A stretch of 64,000 nt of DNA. It comes from Anabaenopsis elenkinii CCIBt3563 (GTDB lineage: Bacteria; Cyanobacteriota; Cyanobacteriia; Cyanobacteriales; Nostocaceae). This document shows, one piece after another, positions 57,760-64,000 of the stretch. The stretch spans positions 1,573,217-1,637,216 of the forward strand of contig NZ_CP063311.1 in NCBI RefSeq assembly GCF_015245355.1. The letters are read 5' to 3'. The stretch's first letter is position 1. The number at the start of each line of letters is the position of its first letter. The translations under genes were made by a program, and so were the position numbers. The notes under the pieces were generated by a model, which was given only the letters and a program-made list of their open reading frames with translations, was not told the DNA's origin and searched no databases.

Positions 57760-60700
57760 ATGTCTGAGTCATTAAATTTTTCGTTCCTAGCAGTCCATAA
57801 TCAACAACTGGTAAGATTAGGTACTCTAGCTGAAAGATATTTTACAGATGACCCTAATACCTGTTTAATTAAGTTACGCCAGTTTGGTGAATTGCTGGCT
57901 CAATTAGCAGCAGCGAATATAGGACTGTATCAGGTAGAGGATGAACGCCAGATTAATTTGCTCAATCGGTTGCGCGATCGCGGGTTACTCAAGGGAGAAG
58001 TTGATCAACTGTTCCATGAACTGCGTAAAATTGGTAATACAGCAACCCATGAGCTTTCAGGAAATCACCGACTAGCTTTAAGTGGTCTAAAATATGCTCG
58101 TGCGTTGGGGATTTGGTTTCATCGGGTATTTGGAGATCATCCTAAATTTGCGCCTGGTCCGTTTATTCCCCCACCTGACCCAACTATAGAAACCCAGACC
58201 CTCAAAGCTGAATTAGCACGCTTGCGAGATGAGGTAAAAAAGCAACTTTCAGCAGTGGAAGCGGCGCAAGCATTAGCAGCAATAGAAGCCCAACGGCGCA
58301 TAGTTGCGGAAGATTTAGCCCGGGAAGCTGAGGCTAAAACCCAAGAAGTTGTGAGTCAGTTGGTGGGAATCCAAGCTCAAGGGAAGGAAAAATCACAACA
58401 AACCATTGAGCGGACTATTTCCCAAGCACAGATTGCGGAAATTGGGGTGTTATTGGATGAGCAAGAAACACGAAAACTCATTGATGCTCAATTACAAGCT
58501 GCGGGATGGGAAGCAAACACCGAAGAATTGACTTATCAAAATGGTGTCCGTCCTCAAAAGGGAAGAAACCTAGCGATCGCAGAATATCCCACAGCTAATG
58601 GACGCGCTGACTATGCTTTGTTCTGTGGGTTGCAGATTATGGGAGTAGTAGAAGCGAAACGTCAAAGTAAGGATGTTTCCCAAGGAGCATTAAACCAAGC
58701 TAAACGCTACAGCGAAGGGTTTCTTTTGGGGGAGGAGGTGTTTGCTGGTGGTCCTTGGGGACGGTACAAAGTTCCTTTTGTGTTTGCTACTAACGGTAGA
58801 CCATATTTACAGCAACTGGAAACTAAGAGCGGAATCTGGTTTTGTGATTTGCGTCGTCCTACTAACTTGCGACTATGCCTCACCGGGTGGTATAGTCCTG
58901 AAGGTTTACTAGATGTTTTAGCTCAAGATATTGATCAGGCTAATCACCGTTTAAGCCAAGAAGGGTTTAAGTATGGGTTTGAACTACGTGATTATCAAAT
59001 TCGTGCTATTCAAGCTGTAGAGTCCGCTTTGGCTAGGGAACAACGGGTACTACTCTTAGCAATGGCCACAGGTACAGGAAAAACTAAAACCTGTATTGCT
59101 TTAATTTACCGCTTACTCAAAACTAAGCGATTTCGGCGGATCTTATTTTTAGTTGATCGTAGCGCCTTAGGTGAACAAGCTGACGATGCTTTTAAGGATT
59201 CTCCCATGGAGAATTTACAAACTTTTGCTGATATATTCGAGATTAAAAACTTAAAAGATATTGAACCAAGTAGAGATACTAAGGTTCATATTGCTACGGT
59301 GCAAGGTATGGTCAAGCGGATTCTCTACCCTGGTGATGGTGCATCTGTAATTACCCCAGACCAGTATGATTGTATTGTAGTGGATGAGTGTCACCGGGGC
59401 TATGTACTAGATCGGGAATTAAGCGATCGCGAATTGGAGTTTCGAGACTTTAAGGATTATGTATCAAAATACCGTCGGGTGTTAGAGCATTTCGACGCTG
59501 TAAAAATTGGTTTAACTGCAACTCCCGCACTCCACACCTCAGAAATTTTTGGTCAACCTGTTTACATCTATAGCTATCGAGAAGCTGTGATCGATGGTTG
59601 GTTGATTGACCACGAAGAGCCTTTCAAGATTAGCACCAGGTTATCTGAACAGGGGATAGCTTGGCAAGCCGGGGAGAAAATGGAGTTTTTTAATCCTCAA
59701 ACTGGGCAACTTGATTTAGTTAATGCCCCTGATAACGTAAAATTGGAAGTAGAACAGTTTAACCGCAAGGTAATTACAGAAGATTTTAACCGGGTTGTCT
59801 GTGAAGCTGTAGCGGAGTATATTGATCCATCTCTCCCAGGAAAAACCTTGGTTTTCTGTGTGACTGATTATCATGCAGATATTGTGGTTAAGCAACTTAA
59901 ACAAGCTTTTCAGAATAAATACGGCAGCATAGAGGATGAAGCAGTAATTAAAATTACAGGTAATGCGGATAAACCATTACAGTTAATTCGGAAGTTACGC
60001 AATGAAGTTAACCCCAAAGTGGCTGTAACTGTAGACTTGCTGACCACGGGAGTTGATGTTCCCTCAATTTGTAATCTGGTGTTTATTCGGCGAGTTAATT
60101 CCCGGATTCTCTATGAACAAATGTTAGGCAGGGCGACTCGTCTATGTGATGATATTGGCAAAGAGGTATTTAGAATTTTTGATGCGGTGCGGTTATATGA
60201 GGCGATCGCCCCTGTGTCTACTATGAAACCTGTGGTAGTTAACCCCAATGTTTCCTTTACTCAATTGGTGGAGGAGTTGGAAACTGTCCACACCCCGGAA
60301 AATTTAGAACTAGTTATTAACCAACTACTGGCGAAAATTCAACGCCAACGCAAACATTTATCCCCTAACAGTCGAGAACAGTTAGAAGCGATCGCGGGAA
60401 TCCCTTTATCAAATATAGTTCCCCATCTCAAGGAAAGTACACCAGACCAGGTGAAGGAATGGTGGAAACAAAGAAAGGCGATCGCCCAAATTCTAGACCG
60501 TCGGGATGGTGGAACTCAACGGATTTTAATTTCTCGTCATAGTGATGAATTGGTGGGGATTGAGCAGAGTTATGGTAATGCTCAACCTCCCCAAGATTAT
60601 TTAGAGAGCTTTAAGGCTTTTTTGACAGATAACATTAATCAGGTTCCCGCTTTGATAGTTGTGACACAGCGTCCCCGGGAGTTGACTAGAGCGCAACTCA

Positions 60701-61092
60701 AAGAACTGCGAATCCTCCTAGATACAGCAGGATATACAGAAACTAACCTCAAAACTGCATGGCGAGAAACAAATAATCAAGAAATTGCAGCTTCTATTAT
60801 TGGCTATATTCGTCAAGCTACCTTAGGCGATGCTTTAAGACCCTATTCAGAACGGGTAGATCAGGCCATGAAGAAAGTCCTGTTTAGTCGGAGTTGGACA
60901 CCCCCCCAACGTCAGTGGTTAGAACGAATTGGTAAACAGATTAAGGCGGAAACAATTGTCGATCGGGAAGCTCTGGATAAAGGAGAGTTTAAAACCCATG
61001 GGGGATTTAACAGACTTAATCAAGTTTTTGATGGGAATTTAGAGACTATTATCACCCAAATCCATGAAAATATTTGGGATCTGACTGGATAG
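57760..61092 (+). CDS. hsdR: Type I restriction endonuclease subunit R (HsdR)
   Basis: A 1110-residue restriction subunit. The N-terminus (about 1-125) is a DUF4145/HEPN-like domain, followed by a long coiled coil (about 145-225). The nuclease domain reads GRADYALFCGLQIMGVVEAKRQ, with the Asp and Glu-x-Lys of PD-(D/E)XK. The helicase has Walker A (MATGTGKTKT, near 440), VDECHRGY and TTGVDVPSICNLVF, then a C-terminal R-subunit domain. No break is visible. It cuts DNA after translocation when joined with HsdM and HsdS. A MITE and a toxin remnant separate it from hsdM. Confidence 0.95.
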   Translation: MSESLNFSFLAVHNQQLVRLGTLAERYFTDDPNTCLIKLRQFGELLAQLAAANIGLYQVEDERQINLLNRLRDRGLLKGEVDQLFHELRKIGNTATHELSGNHRLALSGLKYARALGIWFHRVFGDHPKFAPGPFIPPPDPTIETQTLKAELARLRDEVKKQLSAVEAAQALAAIEAQRRIVAEDLAREAEAKTQEVVSQLVGIQAQGKEKSQQTIERTISQAQIAEIGVLLDEQETRKLIDAQLQAAGWEANTEELTYQNGVRPQKGRNLAIAEYPTANGRADYALFCGLQIMGVVEAKRQSKDVSQGALNQAKRYSEGFLLGEEVFAGGPWGRYKVPFVFATNGRPYLQQLETKSGIWFCDLRRPTNLRLCLTGWYSPEGLLDVLAQDIDQANHRLSQEGFKYGFELRDYQIRAIQAVESALAREQRVLLLAMATGTGKTKTCIALIYRLLKTKRFRRILFLVDRSALGEQADDAFKDSPMENLQTFADIFEIKNLKDIEPSRDTKVHIATVQGMVKRILYPGDGASVITPDQYDCIVVDECHRGYVLDRELSDRELEFRDFKDYVSKYRRVLEHFDAVKIGLTATPALHTSEIFGQPVYIYSYREAVIDGWLIDHEEPFKISTRLSEQGIAWQAGEKMEFFNPQTGQLDLVNAPDNVKLEVEQFNRKVITEDFNRVVCEAVAEYIDPSLPGKTLVFCVTDYHADIVVKQLKQAFQNKYGSIEDEAVIKITGNADKPLQLIRKLRNEVNPKVAVTVDLLTTGVDVPSICNLVFIRRVNSRILYEQMLGRATRLCDDIGKEVFRIFDAVRLYEAIAPVSTMKPVVVNPNVSFTQLVEELETVHTPENLELVINQLLAKIQRQRKHLSPNSREQLEAIAGIPLSNIVPHLKESTPDQVKEWWKQRKAIAQILDRRDGGTQRILISRHSDELVGIEQSYGNAQPPQDYLESFKAFLTDNINQVPALIVVTQRPRELTRAQLKELRILLDTAGYTETNLKTAWRETNNQEIAASIIGYIRQATLGDALRPYSERVDQAMKKVLFSRSWTPPQRQWLERIGKQIKAETIVDREALDKGEFKTHGGFNRLNQVFDGNLETIITQIHENIWDLTG

Positions 61093-61125
61093 CTCCCCCA
61101 AAGTTCCACAGCCCATTAAGATATT

Positions 61126-61315
61126 TAAGAGGATGTTTGATAAGTTTTCAACAGGTAATTTTTATCTTAGGGAACAGGGAACAGGGAACAGGGAACAGGG
61201 AACAGGGAACACACCACAACAATCAAATCCAGTCCCCTCCCCTTACAAGGGGAGGGTTAGGGTGGGGTAAAACAATACTTGATACACTAATCATGACTTA
61301 TCAAACATCCTCTTA
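61126..61315. mobile_element. MITE-like element, copy C of the palindromic repeat
   Basis: A 190-bp element with perfect 19-bp terminal inverted repeats: AAGAGGATGTTTGATAAGT (61127-61145) and ACTTATCAAACATCCTCTT (61296-61314). TA at each end suggests a Tc1/IS630-type TA target duplication. Inside are six GGGAACA units and the G/C-rich palindromic core shared with copies A and B. It has no coding capacity. Confidence 0.82.
61170..61211. repeat. Heptamer tandem repeat (GGGAACA)6
   Basis: Six perfect, uninterrupted GGGAACA units, a short tandemly repeated repetitive (STRR) sequence of the kind found in heterocystous cyanobacteria. It lies inside the MITE-like element. Confidence 0.95.
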
Positions 61316-61410
61316 GTATAGATTATGAAGGGCAGTTAATTTATATTAAGTATATCCTCACTCACGCCGAATATGATAAGGAGAACTGGAAAGATGACCC
61401 TTACTTTTAA
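61315..61410 (+). pseudogene. higB: 3' remnant of a HigB-like toxin gene
   Basis: Just after the MITE, an open frame reads SIDYEGQLIYIKYILTHAEY then DKENWKDDPYF and stops at 61410. The IYI(K/R)(Y/F)xxTHAEYDK pattern is the C-terminal end of HigB-family mRNA interferases. Only about 31 codons remain, without the start and most of the fold. The frame ends 17 bases inside the antitoxin gene, as expected for a higBA operon. The MITE end falls exactly where the gene is cut, and no 5' part remains on its other side. Confidence 0.8.
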
Positions 61411-61795
61411 TCGAGATAAATACAGGGAATTATTAACAGTTTATCTTCCCAAGCTGATTAAAACTGAAGCAGAAAATGAGCAAGCTTTAGCGATGGTAGA
61501 AGATTTAATGCACCGGGAGCGCACTCCTGAAGAAAATGAAGTTTATCAGTTGTTAATTATTTTAATTGAGAAGTTTGAACAAGAATATTATCAGCCTAAT
61601 CAGCAGAATAATCCTGGTTCTATGTTGTTATTTCTTTTAGAGGAATCTGATAAAAATAGAGAAGATTTAGTACCGGTTTTAGGGACAGAAGATATAGTTG
61701 ATAATATTTTGAATGGACAAGAGAAAATAAATGCAGAACAAGCGCGGAAGCTGGGAGATTTTTTTCATGTAGAATCTAGTTTATTTATGGAATAA
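61394..61795 (+). CDS. higA: HigA-like antitoxin (toxin partner truncated)
   Basis: A protein of about 133 residues from the ATG at 61394 (MTLTFNRDKYRELL), overlapping the toxin remnant by 17 bases. The N-terminal half is the helical domain of COG5499 HigA proteins (AENEQALAMVEDLMHRERTPEENE). The C-terminal half is a small helix-turn-helix region (REDLVPVLGTEDIVDNILNG...INAEQARKLGDFF). HigA binds its toxin and represses its operon. Here the toxin is reduced to a fragment, so this is an orphan antitoxin that may act on other HigB toxins or only as a DNA-binding protein. Confidence 0.85.
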   Translation: MTLTFNRDKYRELLTVYLPKLIKTEAENEQALAMVEDLMHRERTPEENEVYQLLIILIEKFEQEYYQPNQQNNPGSMLLFLLEESDKNREDLVPVLGTEDIVDNILNGQEKINAEQARKLGDFFHVESSLFME

Positions 61796-61878
61796 TAATT
61801 AAATTCGTAGTTGGGCTATAGCCCACTAACTAACTATCTTGTCCGCTGTTAATCCTGGGGAAAATCCTGATCTGAATT

Positions 61879-63312
61879 ATGGTAGCTACCTCTGATATTG
61901 TACAAAAGCTGTGGAATCTATGTGATGTTTTACGGGATGATGGCGTTACATACCTACAATATGTCACAGAGTTAACCTATCTGCTATTTCTGAAAATGGC
62001 TCAGGAAACAGGAGCAGAAAAGCAATTACCAGAGGGTTACCGCTGGGGTGATTTAGTTGCTCAGAATGGGGTAGAACAACTAGAATTTTATCGATCGCTC
62101 CTATTAATGTTAGGTTCTAAAAATTCCGCTCAAAGAGTACAGACAATTTTCGCTAATGCTCAAACTTCCCTCAAGCAACCCCGCATCCTCAAAAAACTAC
62201 TAACCAGTATTGATGGTTTAGATTGGTTCTCGGATCATCGAGATGAGTTTGGGGATTTGTACGAAGGACTGTTACAAAAAAACGCCGATGAAAAGAAATC
62301 TGGCGCGGGTCAGTATTTTACCCCCAGACCATTAATTGATTCTATGGTTGACCTGCTCAAACCACAACCAGGAGAGTTAATACAAGACCCCGCAGCGGGT
62401 ACGGGTGGGTTTTTAATTGCAAGCGATCGCTATATCCGTCAATACCATGACCCCTTTGACTGGACAGAAGCACAACAAGACTTTCAACAGCATCAAGCGC
62501 TTTATGGTATGGAGTTAGTGCAAGATGCTCACCGCTTGCTGTTAATGAATATGATGTTACACGGCATTGAAGGTAATGTAAATTTAGGTGATACCCTTTC
62601 TTCAACAGGACAGCGATTACCCAAAGCCGATGTCATTCTTACTAATCCTCCCTTTGGGACAAAAAAAGGAGGGGGTTTACCTTCCAGGGATGATTTTACC
62701 TATTCCACCTCTAATAAACAACTGGCATTTTTACAGCACATCTACAGATCACTGAAACCAGGGGGAAGAGCAGGGGTAGTTTTACCGGATAACGTCCTGT
62801 TTGAGGATGGACAAGGTAAATCTATCCGCGCTGATTTGATGAATAAATGTAATTTACATACTATTCTCAGGTTACCAACTGGTATATTTTATGCTCAGGG
62901 TGTCAAAACTAATGTGTTATTTTTCCAACGGGGGACAACAGAAAAAGATAACACTAAGGCAGTTTGGATCTATGATATGCGTACTAATATGCCGAGCTTT
63001 GGTAAACGTTCCCCCCTGACTCGTAACCATTTTACTGAGTTTGACCAGTGCTATGGGGATGACCCCAATGGTGATAGTCCCCGGGTAGATTTGGGTGAAG
63101 ATGGGCGTTTTCGCTGCTTTACCAGGGAGTATATTACAGAACGTCATGAAAATTTAGATATTTCCTGGTTACGGGATGATAGTTTACAATCTGGGGATTT
63201 ACCGGAACCAGAGGTAATTGCTGCTGAGATTTTAGCAAAACTGCAATTTGCCACACAGGAGATGGAAGCTTTAGTTATGTTACTGAATGGGGATGATGTG
63301 AGTTTTTCCTAG
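61879..63312 (+). CDS. hsdM: Type I DNA methyltransferase subunit M (HsdM)
   Basis: A 477-residue N6-adenine methyltransferase subunit. The N-terminal helical domain (VQKLWNLCDVLRDDGVTYLQYVTELTYLLFLKMA) is followed by KSGAGQYFTPRPLID, the SAM-binding motif DPAAGTGGFL near residue 170 and the catalytic NPPFG near 256. All are intact. It should act with HsdS, which recognises DNA, but no hsdS lies before the IS at 63361, about 50 bases downstream. hsdS may lie beyond the IS, outside the window, or be lost. Confidence 0.95.
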   Translation: MVATSDIVQKLWNLCDVLRDDGVTYLQYVTELTYLLFLKMAQETGAEKQLPEGYRWGDLVAQNGVEQLEFYRSLLLMLGSKNSAQRVQTIFANAQTSLKQPRILKKLLTSIDGLDWFSDHRDEFGDLYEGLLQKNADEKKSGAGQYFTPRPLIDSMVDLLKPQPGELIQDPAAGTGGFLIASDRYIRQYHDPFDWTEAQQDFQQHQALYGMELVQDAHRLLLMNMMLHGIEGNVNLGDTLSSTGQRLPKADVILTNPPFGTKKGGGLPSRDDFTYSTSNKQLAFLQHIYRSLKPGGRAGVVLPDNVLFEDGQGKSIRADLMNKCNLHTILRLPTGIFYAQGVKTNVLFFQRGTTEKDNTKAVWIYDMRTNMPSFGKRSPLTRNHFTEFDQCYGDDPNGDSPRVDLGEDGRFRCFTREYITERHENLDISWLRDDSLQSGDLPEPEVIAAEILAKLQFATQEMEALVMLLNGDDVSFS

Positions 63313-63360
63313 GGTTAAAGAAGGTAAATGGTAAGAAATTAAAGGTAAAGTTTCTTTTCT

Positions 63361-64000
63361 AGGACTTACGCATTGACAAAAAATATGATCTATGATATCT
63401 AGATCATGCGATCGCTATTAAGATTAGCAAAAATATGCTCACGTACAACTAAAGTAAACAGATTCCGTTGTATTTCATACCAATTGCTAATTATTTTTTC
63501 AGAGCGCATAAACTCCAACTTAACAAAAGCTTGAAGTGAACAAAAGATGTGAGTCTTAATTGCATGAGTATCCCTAACCATGAACCGACAAATTCCACAT
63601 ACTTGTTTTATGGCTCGATGAAAGGTTTCAATTCCCCAATGAGTATCATGAATTGTCATAAATTCATTTCTAGTTATATCCTCGATTCTTTCCTCATCTG
63701 GAAGATACAAAATATAGTGTCTAGAGTCTTCTTTTTTAAAGTCTTTCCTAAACAACTTTATAAATCCAAATTCTTTCAGATGAGTCCTTAATCCTTCTTC
63801 GGGAATAGCCAGAGTGCTTACTTGACAATACTTGTGTGGCTCATTTGAAACAGTTCTATTTTTTTCAATTCCGAAGAGAAAACCCAATTTCTGGTTTTTT
63901 AGGAATTTCAAATTTTCTACTCCTGAATACCAACTATCACCTGTTACAATTCTGGGTTTGACTCCCCAGCTTATTATTTCACTTACCATTTCTCTAAAAT
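63361..64000 (-). mobile_element. DDE-type IS, copy 2 (partial, cut by window edge)
   Basis: The end AGGACTTACGCATTGACAAA and the following 600 bases match the right part of IS copy 1 (18204-20421) without its nested insertion. It lies in the opposite orientation to copy 1. The other end is outside the window. Confidence 0.93.
63399..64000 (-). CDS. DDE transposase of IS copy 2 (C-terminal part)
   Basis: The last 200 or so codons of the same transposase as copy 1, with the GDSWYSG and WGIETFHRAIKQVCG motifs and identical residues wherever both copies can be compared. Without the nested IS it ends QRNLFTLVVREHIFANLNSD then RMI and a stop. The 5' part, including the region deleted in copy 1, lies beyond the window, so whether it is intact is unknown. 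Confidence 0.9.
   Translation of the reverse strand, partial: FREMVSEIISWGVKPRIVTGDSWYSGVENLKFLKNQKLGFLFGIEKNRTVSNEPHKYCQVSTLAIPEEGLRTHLKEFGFIKLFRKDFKKEDSRHYILYLPDEERIEDITRNEFMTIHDTHWGIETFHRAIKQVCGICRFMVRDTHAIKTHIFCSLQAFVKLEFMRSEKIISNWYEIQRNLFTLVVREHIFANLNSDRMI

Noticed and set aside
57760-61092. hsdR as part of an unusual new defence system
   Set aside because: Domain order (HEPN-like, coiled coil, nuclease, helicase) is a standard type I R subunit; only the locus arrangement is odd.
1-64000. tRNA, rRNA, riboswitches and CRISPR arrays
   Set aside because: I looked for tRNA T-loop patterns, regularly spaced repeats and rRNA-like sequence and found nothing I could support; a covariance-model search would be decisive.

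Overview
The window reads as chromosome from a filamentous, heterocyst-forming cyanobacterium (Nostocales). Evidence: a kaiA that encodes only the C-terminal domain, followed by kaiB, kaiC and a TolC gene matching the hgdD position known in Anabaena; a DnaE N-half ending in a split DnaE intein; genes for cytochrome b6f (petB, petD, petM), PsaX, NDH-1 and its CO2-uptake partner, a bilin lyase and Ycf39; many GCGATCGC (HIP1) octamers; heptamer short tandem repeats; and many insertion sequences (IS). Base composition is moderately AT-rich. The species cannot be named from this window. Layout, left half. 1-4 kb: a HAD hydrolase fragment, glycerate kinase, a Ycf20-like protein, a possible lipoprotein and an ArnT-like glycosyltransferase. 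4-13.3 kb: a large hybrid histidine kinase divergent from kaiA-kaiB-kaiC and hgdD. 13.4-16.4 kb: a HEAT-repeat protein, a CpcS-type lyase and a site-2 protease. 16.5-20.4 kb: an IS island holding a broken IS200-type tnpA, an intact tnpB with a right-end hairpin, and a DDE-type IS that has an internal deletion and is interrupted by a second IS with a 9-bp target duplication. 20.4-25.6 kb: a metallo-beta-lactamase-fold protein, ctpA, petB, petD and small regulatory or membrane genes. 25.7-35.8 kb, mostly minus strand: the split dnaE, a membrane multi-PAS kinase with a receiver remnant, a DUF2237 gene, an NblR-like regulator, nadK, ycf39 and petM. Layout, right half. 36-42 kb: pdxA, then ndhF3-ndhD3-cupA for CO2 uptake. 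42-45 kb: an intact Tn5-like IS4 element inside a palindromic repeat, then a PD-(D/E)XK nuclease-like gene. 45-50.4 kb: kdpA-kdpB-kdpG-kdpD with no kdpC. 50.4-57.4 kb: RNase D, a CAP-domain protein, an orphan DNA methyltransferase, larE, a NatD/LivH permease, psaX, lipA and ndhB. 57.8-63.3 kb: hsdR, a MITE (small non-autonomous transposon) that truncates a higB toxin, the higA antitoxin and hsdM. The window ends inside a second copy of the 18-kb IS, in inverted orientation. Functionally, the window combines the circadian oscillator and sensory kinases, photosynthetic electron transport and CO2 uptake, K+ uptake, phycobilisome maintenance or degradation, and a type I restriction locus. Most of the unusual features are nested or degraded mobile elements and the gene losses next to them (no kdpC, truncated higB, no cupS or hsdS seen). 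I found no wholly unknown multigene system. The best leads are the palindrome between petB and petD, the hybrid kinase next to kai, the IS insertion at the guide position of tnpB, and the dispersed core repeat with variable tandem arrays.
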